Assembly: GCA_003134035.1 (NCBI GenBank) | Contig: PLAE01000188.1 | Span: 1 to 44,456 of the forward strand | Length of the DNA stretch: 44,456 nt | Direction of reading: 5' to 3' | Source of the DNA: Candidatus Velthaea versatilis | GTDB lineage: Bacteria > Vulcanimicrobiota > Vulcanimicrobiia > Vulcanimicrobiales > Vulcanimicrobiaceae | Shown: in pieces, positions 33,776 to 42,772 of the stretch | Position numbering within the stretch: position 1 is the stretch's first letter | How the letters are laid out: each line of letters starts with the position of its first letter | Program-made: the position numbers and the translations under genes | The notes under the pieces: generated by a model | What the model was told of the DNA's origin: nothing | What the model saw: only the letters and a program-made list of their open reading frames with translations | Database searches by the model: none

Positions 33776-34779
33776 GCAGGAGCGAGGCGGAGCGCGGCGC
33801 CGCGCTTGCGGAAACCGCTCTCGTGTTGACCGCTAGCCTCGCGATGATCTTCGGGGTCGTCCAGCTGGGCATCATTGGCTTTCTGCAGCTCGCGTGCGAC
33901 GGCGCAGCCTTCGTTGCCGCGCACGAATATTCACTCGGCAACACCTCGACGTATACTGCGACGGTGGCGAAGGTGTTTCCGCAAGCGGGTCCCTCCCCCA
34001 TCGTTGATACGAACCTACCCGATACCTCGAATGCCACCTCGGTGAACGTTGACTACGGTTCGACCGGCAGCGTCTATACCCGGCATGGGGGCGTCTCGCT
34101 CATCACGGGCAGCCATTTACAAGTGACGGTGCACAAGTCGGCGCCCAGCGGTCTGCTCGGCGTCGGTGGGGCAGCGCTCTCGAAAGTGGACATCCACGGA
34201 TCGGCGATCGAGCCCGAAAGCCTCGTCGGAAATAGTAATTACGACGTGGGCGGGGCGGGCTACACCGCTCCGTCGACGCAACAAGTCGCGTTCTCGGCGA
34301 CGAACCCGGCTAACCTTGGGTTGTACTACATCAGCCAGCATCGACTCCTGACCTGCAGTTCGAGTGCGCTGTCGCCGACTTCCGGTTTCGGCGCCGCGTG
34401 CCCGAGCAATTACAGCAATTATTGGCAGGGACCCAACGAATTGCGTAGTCTCGGAACGGCGGAATTCCTCGATTTCGATAATTGGAGCCGCACTAGCCTA
34501 GGCGTGGGTCCGGGCACGTCCGGCAGCGCGGCTTACACCTTCGGCGAAATGCTGTGCCATCAACAGATGTTCGCGCAGGCAGCAGCGGTTTTCGCAGCCT
34601 CCGTGACGGCGGCGGGAATGCCCAAGATCAATGTCCTGACCCAGGGGACAACCGGGCCGTATGGCGTCATCGGAGAAATATATAGTTGGGATTACGTGTT
34701 CCGGACGTACTCATACGGCAGCGGTGGATTCTCAACATATATGAGCGTGCCACTCACGCCGGCAGCGAACTGTCCATGA
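33772..34779 (+). CDS. TadE-like pseudopilin with a large extracytoplasmic domain
   Basis: A 335-aa protein starting with a GTG that overlaps the flp stop. The N-terminus has the TadE-type pattern ERGAALAETALVL (G, then E at +5) followed by a membrane helix (TASLAMIFGVVQLGIIGFLQLA). The rest is a long Ser/Thr/Tyr/Asn-rich extracytoplasmic region with three widely spaced cysteines around residues 195-265 (CSSS, ACPS, LCHQ). TadE proteins are minor pseudopilins of tight-adherence systems, usually much shorter (about 150-200 aa), so the C-terminal domain is unusual and unrecognised. It overlaps the next gene by ATGA. Confidence 0.75.
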   Translation: MSRSEAERGAALAETALVLTASLAMIFGVVQLGIIGFLQLACDGAAFVAAHEYSLGNTSTYTATVAKVFPQAGPSPIVDTNLPDTSNATSVNVDYGSTGSVYTRHGGVSLITGSHLQVTVHKSAPSGLLGVGGAALSKVDIHGSAIEPESLVGNSNYDVGGAGYTAPSTQQVAFSATNPANLGLYYISQHRLLTCSSSALSPTSGFGAACPSNYSNYWQGPNELRSLGTAEFLDFDNWSRTSLGVGPGTSGSAAYTFGEMLCHQQMFAQAAAVFAASVTAAGMPKINVLTQGTTGPYGVIGEIYSWDYVFRTYSYGSGGFSTYMSVPLTPAANCP

Positions 34780-35870
34780 AAATTAGACCAAGTCGCGAGC
34801 ACGAACGCGGCCAGATAATGCCGATCTGGACGTTGGCTATTCTCACCGCGCTTTCCCTGATGTTTCTTTCGCTCAACTACGCCAGTATTCTGCGCGAAGA
34901 AGTACGCACGCAGAGCGCTGCCGACGCGACGGCGACGGCCATGCTCGCGGTGCAAGCGACGCAGTGGAATAAAATGACGGCAGTCCTTTATACGGCGGAC
35001 ATCGAGGAGTGGCGGATCCGGAGCATCATGCAAGCAATGATCGATGCGGGGAACTACAACGGCGGCTGTACGCCGGGTGACACGGGAAGCTGCCTCAAGA
35101 TCTATCAGGCGCTGCAACTGCAGTATTTCAAAGCAGTGAACCGCTACACGGCGGACGTTTTCGCTCTGAGCAACTTTTCTTGGGACAGCGAGGGATACGT
35201 CTCCGGCGACGCCTACAAGTCGATGTATAACATTCGGTACACGGGATGCAACACCGCACCGTATCGGTCGAGCTGCGAATTCAGCTTTCACGTTATCGAC
35301 TATAGTCAGCGCACGCCGACCCTGCAGGTCGGAAAGGACGCCTATGACATGCATGTCGGCGACGGCGCGACCAGTTCGCACGACACCACCGCGGTTTCGG
35401 TATGGCTTCCGGCGCGTGTCGAAATTGCGGCTTGTGAGACCGTCCAGCCGATTGTGAGATTTTCGCTATTTGGCTTCAGCCCGCAGCCCACGCAAGTCGT
35501 TGGCCGCGCGGCTGCGACGCTCGCTCCGGTAACTACGGAATGGCTAGCACCGGGTGTCACCACCAACCCGAAGACGGGCAAATATTTTGCGCCCACCGAG
35601 AATTATGACCTCGCGGATGATACCTTCGACAGTTCCGGATCGCCCCGCGATTGGTACGAGACATCCTATCCCTCACAGCAGTATCATGCCGAGCCCGGGA
35701 CGAGTGCTCAAGGCTACTTCAAGGATAACAGCGACAGTACGCAGGGAACGAGCTTCATCGATACGGCGGATCTCGAGATGCGGATGGCGTGGTGGTCGGT
35801 GATTCCCATCGCGCCCTACTCGGGGACAACCGCGACTACGGCCGACTTGTGCAAACAAGAGGGAACGTAG
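34776..35870 (+). CDS. TadG-like protein (TadE/G-type N-terminus)
   Basis: A 364-aa protein whose N-terminus reads ERGQIMPIWTLAILTALSLMFLSLNYA, the TadG-like pattern, in which the +5 glutamate of true pseudopilins is absent. A short segment rich in Ala, Thr and Gln follows (QSAADATATAMLAVQATQWN), as in TadG/Flp-assembly proteins. The remainder is extracytoplasmic, with four or more cysteines and many Ser/Thr/Tyr. The ATG overlaps the preceding stop (ATGA), so the genes are translationally coupled. The function of the C-terminal domain is unknown; no von Willebrand A motif was recognised. Confidence 0.72.
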   Translation: MKIRPSREHERGQIMPIWTLAILTALSLMFLSLNYASILREEVRTQSAADATATAMLAVQATQWNKMTAVLYTADIEEWRIRSIMQAMIDAGNYNGGCTPGDTGSCLKIYQALQLQYFKAVNRYTADVFALSNFSWDSEGYVSGDAYKSMYNIRYTGCNTAPYRSSCEFSFHVIDYSQRTPTLQVGKDAYDMHVGDGATSSHDTTAVSVWLPARVEIAACETVQPIVRFSLFGFSPQPTQVVGRAAATLAPVTTEWLAPGVTTNPKTGKYFAPTENYDLADDTFDSSGSPRDWYETSYPSQQYHAEPGTSAQGYFKDNSDSTQGTSFIDTADLEMRMAWWSVIPIAPYSGTTATTADLCKQEGT

Positions 35871-35872
35871 CC

Positions 35873-36580
35873 TTGAGGAACGGCGAGCGCGGGCAGGCGG
35901 TCCTCGAAACGGCCATTTTTCTCCCGCTGTTCATCGTGCTGCTTTTCGGCGTCATTTGGGTGGCGCCCGCGGCGGTGCAGTACGAACGAACCGCGAGCGC
36001 GGTCCGGTATGCGGGCTTGATTTCGCAGCGGAACGGGCAGTACAGCAACCTAAGTTCCTATGCGATCTATGCTGAGCTCGCGTCGCCGACGCTGCCGAAC
36101 ATTGCCTGCACGACACCGTCGACGGACCCGTTGTCCGACGCTGCCCCGACGTACACTTCTTCGAAGACCGTGACGGCGAGCCAGCCCTTCTGGTCGCCGC
36201 TGAACACCTCGTCGGCTACCTGCCTCTACGCGGGCTACTGGGGCATCGCCGCAGGTGGCACGTGGCTCGAAAACGACATGATTTTGAGCACCCAAGAGCC
36301 CGCCGTCTATTCGCGGCTCGCCATTCCATCCGCATTGAGCCACGTCATCCCCGGCGGGACGACGTTTATAACGAGCACCGCGCAATGGTTCTATAAGCCG
36401 GTCGGGATCGACGCGATTTTGGCCTGCTATCCCGGCTTCGAGAAATTGGTGAGTTCGGGCCTCAGCTGGGCAACCGACACTTCGACTAGTGGCCTGCAGC
36501 CGGTGGCGCTCCCGAATTCGGTCCCCGCTTCGACGGAATATAATCAAGGCTATTATACTGTCAATGCGAGCTGCTTATAG
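35873..36580 (+). CDS. Second TadE-like pseudopilin
   Basis: A 235-aa protein with N-terminus ERGQAVLETAIFLPLFIVLL: glycine followed by glutamate at +5, then a membrane helix, the TadE signature. Its extracytoplasmic region is Ser/Thr/Tyr/Pro-rich with a few cysteines and ends in NASCL. The start is a TTG at 35873 with GAGGG about 9 nt upstream, 2 bp after the previous stop. It completes a flp-tadE-tadG-tadE set. The four genes look less extreme in GC and codon bias than the PKS genes. Confidence 0.75.
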   Translation: MRNGERGQAVLETAIFLPLFIVLLFGVIWVAPAAVQYERTASAVRYAGLISQRNGQYSNLSSYAIYAELASPTLPNIACTTPSTDPLSDAAPTYTSSKTVTASQPFWSPLNTSSATCLYAGYWGIAAGGTWLENDMILSTQEPAVYSRLAIPSALSHVIPGGTTFITSTAQWFYKPVGIDAILACYPGFEKLVSSGLSWATDTSTSGLQPVALPNSVPASTEYNQGYYTVNASCL

Positions 36581-36715
36581 CTGGTCTCGTCTGGTTTTCA
36601 ATCCAGCTCCGCGTCGCGATCCACGCGGTCGAGCGCGACGCCCCGCCGCGAGGGTTGGCATCCTCCTACGGCGGCGCAAGAGCGTCGTCGGCGGGTTCGC
36701 ACGGCTTGTACCCGA

Positions 36716-37816
36716 TCAAGGGTTCGAGCGCCAACGCCGGGCGAACCAGACGGCAAAGGCGCCGCACACGACCAGCAGGAGCGGGTTGAATCCAATTTCG
36801 TGGGCGAAGAGCAGCATCGGCGCGACCGCATACGCGGCGCACGTCAGGCGGGTGCGCACAGGCTCGCGTGCCGTCGTTGCGACGACAAACAACATCGGCA
36901 GAACTAAAACTGCATCGTAACTCCAGGCGTGCGGACTGACGACCAGCCCTAGGAGACAGGCGGCGGCATAGGCTTCACGGTCGGGGACGCGGGTCAGGGC
37001 CGGGATACTTGCCGCAACGACGAAGGCGGCGCAAGCGGCTACGACCACGCCGGGAACGCCAACGCGCACCAGAAGGGCCGTTAGGCTGATCGCTTTCGTC
37101 GCGTTGTAACTGAAGTCGATGCCAAAAAGCGCGTGCTCCAGCCGCGCCAGCGTGATCGGCCAGCTCCAATCGCCGCCGGTCGCGACGACGCTTCCCAGAT
37201 ACCAGCACAGCGCGCCGAACGCGACGATGGCGATTTCGCGTGAACGCCGCTGCAAGACGAGGACGCCGACGAGCGGGATCGCAAATGTCGGTTTGTACAA
37301 CAGCAGTGCCAGCGGTATCGCGGTGAGCGCCGGAGCGCGGCGCACGAAACCGGCGAGCGAAACGAGGATCAGGACAAGTCCGATCGGCGAGTTCTGCCCG
37401 ATCACGATTGCGTATGTCGCCGGCGCCCAGGCAGCGATCGCGGCTAGGCAAAACGGAAACGAAAGCGCGTAGATCCGCCGCGCGACGAGCGCAGCGGCGA
37501 TCAAGGCGCATAGCATGATTCCGGCGTTCAAGGCAAATCCTTGACCGGACGGCAGGCCGCGGAGCGGCGCCAACGCCCATGCCGCAGCCGGGAGGTAAAC
37601 GAACGCATCCTGGAAACGTGCCGGATGCAGCAGGCCGGGCGTGCCAACGTGCGCGGCGGCCCACGCGAACGTACTCCAATCCCAGAACGCGAACTGCCAA
37701 GAGTGCAAGACCTGCGCCAACCCGATGAGCGTCAAGCCGACGGCGTACAGCACGAAGCGCTCGACGCTCAAGCGCAGCGGGAACCGGTCGGCCAAGCGCC
37801 CGATGAATGAGCCCAT
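36716..37816 (-). CDS. GT87-family (DUF2029) membrane glycosyltransferase
   Basis: A 366-aa polytopic GT-C protein of the GT87 family, which includes mycobacterial polyprenol-phosphate-mannose-dependent alpha-mannosyltransferases. It has roughly ten membrane helices, an early aromatic/acidic loop (AFWDWSTFAWAAAH), and the GT87-like IGQNSPIGLVLILVSLAGF and LLYKPTFAIPLVGVLVLQRR segments. Donor and acceptor are unknown. The frame stays open to 38023 but the upstream 69 residues are not membrane-like, so the ATG at 37816 is preferred; GGGAG sits unusually close to it. It is related to the partial GT87 at the right edge. Confidence 0.78.
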   Translation of the reverse strand: MGSFIGRLADRFPLRLSVERFVLYAVGLTLIGLAQVLHSWQFAFWDWSTFAWAAAHVGTPGLLHPARFQDAFVYLPAAAWALAPLRGLPSGQGFALNAGIMLCALIAAALVARRIYALSFPFCLAAIAAWAPATYAIVIGQNSPIGLVLILVSLAGFVRRAPALTAIPLALLLYKPTFAIPLVGVLVLQRRSREIAIVAFGALCWYLGSVVATGGDWSWPITLARLEHALFGIDFSYNATKAISLTALLVRVGVPGVVVAACAAFVVAASIPALTRVPDREAYAAACLLGLVVSPHAWSYDAVLVLPMLFVVATTAREPVRTRLTCAAYAVAPMLLFAHEIGFNPLLLVVCGAFAVWFARRWRSNP

Positions 37817-38143
37817 TCTCCCGATGGTCGGGCGCCAGCGGCGAAAACGTGAGCCGCGCTTCAACCCCAGGCGTTTCAGCAGCGCGGTCAAGCTGTATTG
37901 GCCGATATCGTTCGCTTCCGCGAGCGCGTGAGCGGGCAACACGCGCGACAGATATTCGATGTTGCCATGCCAGCTGCTAACAGCTAACCTGCAGTGATAC
38001 CGCGGCAAGTGCGGGGCCGGCAATCAGGCGTCGCAACGCGCAGCCCGTTGACCCCGCGCCCTCGCCCTCGCGTAGCTACGCCCCTGTCCGATAAGATCGG
38101 CGCCCAGCTGCGGCGACGTAGCCCGCAAGCGCGCCGGGCCGCG
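37817..38143. other. Intergenic region between GT87 and MFS genes
   Basis: A 327-bp stretch without a supported gene. It holds a perfect 12-bp palindrome GCGTAGCTACGC at 38070-38081 and a small hairpin CCGAT-AAG-ATCGG at 38088-38100, both downstream of the minus-strand MFS gene, where a terminator would be expected. The frame of the GT87 gene stays open through 37817-38023 and reads QYSLTALLKRLGLKRGS, possibly a remnant or a longer N-terminus. Confidence 0.4.
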
Positions 38144-39307
38144 TTAGGGCGGTGCGGCCTCCGCGACTATTTTGGGATGAGCGAAGAGCCGTGCGCCGAT
38201 TGCCAGCGCCGCAATCGAGCCAAGCGTCGGCAAAACGCCGACGGCGTGAAGGTTTTTGGTCAAGATGGTGGTTGCGGCCACGGGAGCGATCAAAAATGCG
38301 ATGTTGCTCAGCGAGTCGTTCACGCCGAAGAGAGCGCCTCGAATCTCTGCCGGCGCCGCGCGCGAGATCAGCGCAGTAAAGCAGGGCCGAATGAGGGCGC
38401 CCGAAACCGCCCACAGGATGACGACGACGAACAGGCTGGGTGTCGAGCTGATTTCCGGAACCGAGGCGTACGCCGCGATGGCGCACGCCAGGCCCACGAT
38501 TGCGACGCGTCCCTCGCCGAACCGGTCGACGATCTTTCCGATCAGGAACAATTGCACGCCGATGCCCACGATCGCCGAAACGACAAAGATCCCACTCGAT
38601 TGTGAGGGACCGTAACCCAAAACTCGCTCAACGAAGAGCGCGAAGATTGAAATCCACGAATAGAATGCGAACGAAAACGCGAATTGAGCGAGTAAGAGCG
38701 TGCCTAAATTCGGTGCGTGCAGTGCCGTCGCGATCGTTTTTAGGCTCAGGACGGTCGCCACCGGCTTGTGCGATTCGGGCAACAGAAAGATGGTCAGGAA
38801 CACGGTGACGATCGCGAGCGCGGCGCCCGTGAACAGCGGGACCCCGTAGCCGAAGCGGACGAGCACGCCCGAGAGGGCCGGTCCGATCAGAAACCCGACG
38901 CCGAATGTCGCGCCGACGAGTCCGAAGGCGCGCGCTCGTTCAGCTGGGGTCGTCACGTCGCTCACATACGCCTGCGTTACGCCAAGTCCACCGCCGCCCA
39001 GCCCTTCGATCGCTCTTGCGACGTAGATAACCCACAACGCGCCGCCGATGCCGAGCAGCGTGAAGCCGATGGCACTCGCGATTTGCGCGGCGAGCAGGAC
39101 GCCTTTGCGCCCGATCCGGTCGCTCAACCGTCCCCACAGCGGCGAAGCGAAGAGCGCGACGCCCGCGACCGTCGTGTAGATGAGCCCAACCGCGACCGGT
39201 GACGCGCCGTAATGTTCGGCGTAGTACGGCAGGATCGGGATGAGCATGGTAAAGCCCAGGACGTCGACGAGCGTGATGCCGAGAATCGGGATGAGGGCTT
39301 TGTTCAC
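38144..39307 (-). CDS. MFS transporter, TetA/multidrug-like
   Basis: A 387-aa major facilitator protein with 12 predicted helices. The N-terminal ILGITLVDVLGFTMLIPILPYYAEHYGASP and the loop motif LWGRLSDRIGRKGVLL, with ARAIEGLGGGGLGVTQAYVSD, resemble the TetA/DHA1 drug-proton antiporters. The true substrate is unknown. The GTG at 39307 is chosen because AGAGG lies 5-6 nt upstream and the membrane-like sequence begins there (VNKALIPILG). It sits between envelope-glycan genes, so export of a lipid or sugar-containing compound is as likely as drug resistance. Confidence 0.85.
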   Translation of the reverse strand: MNKALIPILGITLVDVLGFTMLIPILPYYAEHYGASPVAVGLIYTTVAGVALFASPLWGRLSDRIGRKGVLLAAQIASAIGFTLLGIGGALWVIYVARAIEGLGGGGLGVTQAYVSDVTTPAERARAFGLVGATFGVGFLIGPALSGVLVRFGYGVPLFTGAALAIVTVFLTIFLLPESHKPVATVLSLKTIATALHAPNLGTLLLAQFAFSFAFYSWISIFALFVERVLGYGPSQSSGIFVVSAIVGIGVQLFLIGKIVDRFGEGRVAIVGLACAIAAYASVPEISSTPSLFVVVILWAVSGALIRPCFTALISRAAPAEIRGALFGVNDSLSNIAFLIAPVAATTILTKNLHAVGVLPTLGSIAALAIGARLFAHPKIVAEAAPP

Positions 39308-39460
39308 CTCGGCCTCTCGTCTGCCAACCGACGCCTTTCCTTTGTGGCCGTTCAGTGCTGTTCGGCACTCGATATATCTTCGGCAGACGATTTGCAAGGC
39401 ATCGATATCGTGCGGACGGCCCGTAAACGCAGGACGCTGCTCGCGTATGGCGCGCCCGGC

Positions 39461-40588
39461 TCAGGCGGGTTCAAATGAAGCCCGCAGCCAGCGGCGTCCC
39501 GGAAGTTCGATTGCACGATAGGTCACGAACGCAACGAGAAACGTGAGTACGATTCCGATTGCCGCCGTGACGACGTTGAACGCGAGAGCTGTCAGACCCA
39601 AACCGTGCGCCAATGCGTACACACCGCTGACGACGGCGCCGATTAGCAAAAAGTGAATGAGATACAGGCTGTAAGACAATGAACCAACAAACACGGCGAG
39701 GGGAGACGCAAGGATTCTTCCGATCACGTGTGTGCTCGATGCGAGGCTAACGATGAGAAGCGGTAGGAGCAGGACGACTCCCAGATCGGTGTCCGGTAGC
39801 GCCGACAGCGCGACGATCGCAAGGCAAGTCAGAGGCGAGATAAATGCGCTCGCTCTGATTCGCGCTCCAAAGGGCGTGCCCGCGAACCGAAACGCAAGCA
39901 TGCCAAGGCCGAATTCCGGCAGGCAGCGCAGCACCGGCAATGCCAGCCAGGGTTCCCAAAAGTAGAGCAACGCCCCGGGCATGTGCGTTGGGGCGTGCAG
40001 TGACGCCGAGAAGGAGCATAGCCGCGCTAGAAGTGCGACGCACAAGAGCGCGAAGATCGAGCACCAGATCGGCTTGCGGAACATCGTCGGGATGAGCAGA
40101 AGAGGGAAGACCAGATATGCCGCCCATTCGGCACTGATCGACCAACCGGGACCGTCGAAGCTTTGAACGAGACCCCAGACCTGAACCATCAGGAGATTGA
40201 GGCCGAGTGCGCCGCCGAGGGGAACAGCCTTCGGGTAGTCCAGCCATCTGAGCTCGACCAAAATGAACCCGGCGATCGTTGCCACCAAGTAAAGCGGATA
40301 GATCCGAGCGATACGGCGGCCAAGAAAACGCTGGTACGCGATGCGCGACCAGCCTGCAGCGAACATGCCGCTGTAATTCATCGCCATAACGTAACCGCTG
40401 AGCACGAAGAACAGGTCAACCCCAAGATAACCGTGCCCCACGAACATCGTCGGCGGACTCCATGCCAATCGGAGCACGTAGTGATATACGACGATCGATA
40501 CAGCCGCTACGCCGCGCAAACCCGTTAAGGAACCGATCTCCTTCGGAGAACAGGTTGAAGCTGCTCGCTGCGCGGGCAAGAATGCCAT
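39461..40588 (-). CDS. Acyltransferase family 3 (OafA/YrhL-like)
   Basis: A 375-aa membrane O-acyltransferase. It begins the conserved core with SLTGLRGVAAVSIVVYHYVLRL, in which the R and the H of the VVxYH segment are the expected functional residues. GYLGVDLFFVLSGYVMAMNY and FLGRRIARIYPLYL follow, all standard for the family, with about ten helices. These enzymes acetylate or acylate sugars of envelope polymers, glycolipids or antibiotics. The ATG at 40588 is preferred over an in-frame TTG at 40618. Neighbouring glycosyltransferases suggest it decorates the same glycan. Confidence 0.9.
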   Translation of the reverse strand: MAFLPAQRAASTCSPKEIGSLTGLRGVAAVSIVVYHYVLRLAWSPPTMFVGHGYLGVDLFFVLSGYVMAMNYSGMFAAGWSRIAYQRFLGRRIARIYPLYLVATIAGFILVELRWLDYPKAVPLGGALGLNLLMVQVWGLVQSFDGPGWSISAEWAAYLVFPLLLIPTMFRKPIWCSIFALLCVALLARLCSFSASLHAPTHMPGALLYFWEPWLALPVLRCLPEFGLGMLAFRFAGTPFGARIRASAFISPLTCLAIVALSALPDTDLGVVLLLPLLIVSLASSTHVIGRILASPLAVFVGSLSYSLYLIHFLLIGAVVSGVYALAHGLGLTALAFNVVTAAIGIVLTFLVAFVTYRAIELPGRRWLRASFEPA

Positions 40589-40674
40589 GTCTCGGCGGTC
40601 GGTCGGTTTTTGAAGCAAGATACTTTAGAATTGCACGACATGGCCGGGACCGCGCGAGGAACTGTTAGGTTTGC

Positions 40675-40987
40675 ATGAAGCCGCTCCGGAGGCTCCCATC
40701 TTGGCCTATGCGAGCTGACACCGGCATTAGGATGGTTAGACTCGCAAACCGCCTTTGACTTTCCGTCGCAGCGCGCGCCGCAGGTATCGTGCAGCGTGAC
40801 GCGTGCTTCTGTGCTCAAGACCATCCTCGTAGCCGTGCTCATCGCTTCTTCAAGATATTATTTCGTACACGTACCCGAGGGGTTCGTTGATTTCCGGGCA
40901 TTCTATTGCGCCCGGAATGCACCGTCTTGTGACATGCCGACCCGTATCGCGAACACCCGTTGCACGAGTGCGAACATCAGATCGTCC
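40675..40987 (+). repeat. Upstream copy of a 313-bp imperfect direct repeat
   Basis: This segment matches 43820-44132 in the same orientation. The first 120 bp or so (upstream of the GT87 start) is clearly but imperfectly similar. Inside the coding part two blocks are identical, 40874-40912 (39 bp) and 40935-40976 (42 bp), separated by a diverged stretch that is 2 bp longer in this copy. Confidence 0.85.
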
Positions 40988-41056
40988 CTGGTGGCGTTCG
41001 CGCTGCTCCTCGCCGTGCTGCTGCAAACCACGGCGCGGCGGCCGGCACAAACGTGA
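40796..41056 (+). pseudogene. Truncated, frameshifted GT87 glycosyltransferase remnant
   Basis: The GTG at 40796 opens an 86-codon frame whose first 38 or so residues (TRASVLKTIL..., VHVPEGFVDFRAFYCA) match the GT87 protein at 43941. After YCA a 2-bp gain shifts the frame, so the following DPYREHPLHECE sequence, still encoded in the DNA, is read wrongly. About 30 codons later the similarity stops and the frame ends in a hydrophobic stretch (LVAFALLLAVLLQ) like the last helix of a membrane protein, suggesting a large internal deletion joined 5' and 3' gene ends. It cannot make a working transferase. It converges on the GT39-like gene 41 bp away. Confidence 0.8.
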
Positions 41057-41096
41057 TGAGAGTGAACGATCGCCACGAGCGCCGTGCGGAGGGCCC

Positions 41097-42674
41097 TTAG
41101 TGGCCGCGCCGTTCGAGCCGAACGACACGAATGGGCTCCCAGGAGCCACTATAGATCGTGTCGTCGCGGACGCGATAGCGCTGCTCGAGCCGCGCGAGCA
41201 ACGTGAAAGAACGGCCGTAGTCGATGCTGCCGACCTGTTCGTTCGATAGTTGCATGACGAAGAGGATGGTTCGCGTTGCGAGCCGGCTTTCGATGCGCCC
41301 AAGCGCGGTGTCGATCGCGCGCGGATCGGTCCAGAGCGCTGCGTAGCCTTGCGCGAAACGATACCACTGCGGGCGTTCCGTGCGTACGAAACCGTCGAGA
41401 GCGATGCGCTTCTTGTCGCGCAGCGCGTAAGCGAGCGTCGGTGCGTAATAGTCCGGCGCGGCGAGCACGAGCGTGTCGGCCCGATCGTCGACGGTTGGTG
41501 CAAAGCGCGTGACGCCCGACTTCGGCTGACTCAAGAACCGCTCGAAGGAAAGGGCGACACGCAGTGACGCCGACGCGTACATGACGACGGGGAGCAACAC
41601 GCAGGCGAAGAAAACTTTACCCGACCGTATCGGAAGCGCTGCGGTGCGGAACGACGCGCATTGGACGGCGATCGCGGCCACGGTGGCGTAGCAGAGGGGT
41701 AACGTCGAAAACGCGTAGCGTCCGTTAAGCATCGAACGGGCAAGGAGGAGGATCTGTAGGGCGGCGATCAGGCCGACGGCCCACGCGATTCGCCGGTCGG
41801 CGGCATCCGCGCGGCGTGTCCAGGCCAGGCGCGCGAGCCACAAGGCGACCATCACGATCCACAGGGACAACCCGGCCCGCAGCGGATCGATGAGCGTCCG
41901 CAATCGTGCCGTAAGCGATAACCCGTTCGGCAGGACGGGGATGCCAATCCGCTGGTGCTGCACGAAGGCCGGAAGCCAAGGAAGGTAGGAAATCAGCGCC
42001 GTGCTGCCGGAGATCGCAAGCAATATCAGGATTCGCTTATTAGCGCGGGCGTCCAGAAAGCTCGCCGCGAACAGTGCGCCGACGTAGATGATGCCGGTGT
42101 AGTGGAGGTACATCGCCGTGCTCGAGCTGACCGCGAGCCAAAAAGCAGACGCGTAAGACTCGTCCGCCCGCAGCCGCAAAATGGCGAGCGCCGCCCAGGC
42201 GCAGACGAGCGCGAGGAGCGTGTAACACCGCGCGTCCGCCGCTTCTCGAATCGCGATCGGATCGATCGCGATCATGAACGCGGCGCCAAGTCCGGCGACG
42301 TCCGAATGAAGGCGCTTTCCCAACCGATAGGTGAGCACCACGAGCGCCGCGGCGAAGAACATCGAGGGCAGCTCCAGATCGAACGGCGTACTGCCGATCG
42401 TGTGGGCGACGCACCATTCGAGGAGATAAAATCCGGGCGGATTCGCGTCGATATCGCGAATGGCGGGAAGGATTTGGCTTAGCGGAAGGTTCGCGAAGAG
42501 CCATGTCGCGACTTCGTCGCGCCAAAAGCCGCCATGGACCAAAGGCGAAACGCGCAGCGCGACCGCCGCGGCGACGATCGCCAGCAGTGCGATGCGGCAG
42601 ATGCTCGCGCGCGTAACGAGACTCGCCGCGTGAGCCCAAAATGGCGTGGGTTTAATACCGTCGACGCTTACCAC
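41097..42674 (-). CDS. GT39/ArnT-like membrane glycosyltransferase
   Basis: A 525-aa protein with about 12 hydrophobic helices and the GT-C first-loop motif HGGFWRDEVATW, whose Asp-Glu pair is the usual catalytic/metal site. DIDANPPGFYLL follows, then AIDPIAIREAADARCYTLL and MYLHYTGIIY segments typical of PMT_2/ArnT-like transferases, and a soluble C-terminal domain. It should transfer a sugar from a polyprenyl-phosphate donor outside the membrane. The frame is open to 43124, but that would overlap the divergent methyltransferase, so a start near 42674 (GTG) was chosen; no ribosome site is evident and the exact codon is uncertain. Confidence 0.78.
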   Translation of the reverse strand: MVSVDGIKPTPFWAHAASLVTRASICRIALLAIVAAAVALRVSPLVHGGFWRDEVATWLFANLPLSQILPAIRDIDANPPGFYLLEWCVAHTIGSTPFDLELPSMFFAAALVVLTYRLGKRLHSDVAGLGAAFMIAIDPIAIREAADARCYTLLALVCAWAALAILRLRADESYASAFWLAVSSSTAMYLHYTGIIYVGALFAASFLDARANKRILILLAISGSTALISYLPWLPAFVQHQRIGIPVLPNGLSLTARLRTLIDPLRAGLSLWIVMVALWLARLAWTRRADAADRRIAWAVGLIAALQILLLARSMLNGRYAFSTLPLCYATVAAIAVQCASFRTAALPIRSGKVFFACVLLPVVMYASASLRVALSFERFLSQPKSGVTRFAPTVDDRADTLVLAAPDYYAPTLAYALRDKKRIALDGFVRTERPQWYRFAQGYAALWTDPRAIDTALGRIESRLATRTILFVMQLSNEQVGSIDYGRSFTLLARLEQRYRVRDDTIYSGSWEPIRVVRLERRGH

Positions 42675-42772
42675 GGCTGAGACAGCATTAATAAGGACTG
42701 GCGGGTCGGCCGATATCCCCGGTAGTGCCGGAGTTGTAGCATCGGTGCCTTGCAGCGGAGAGGACGAGCCCC

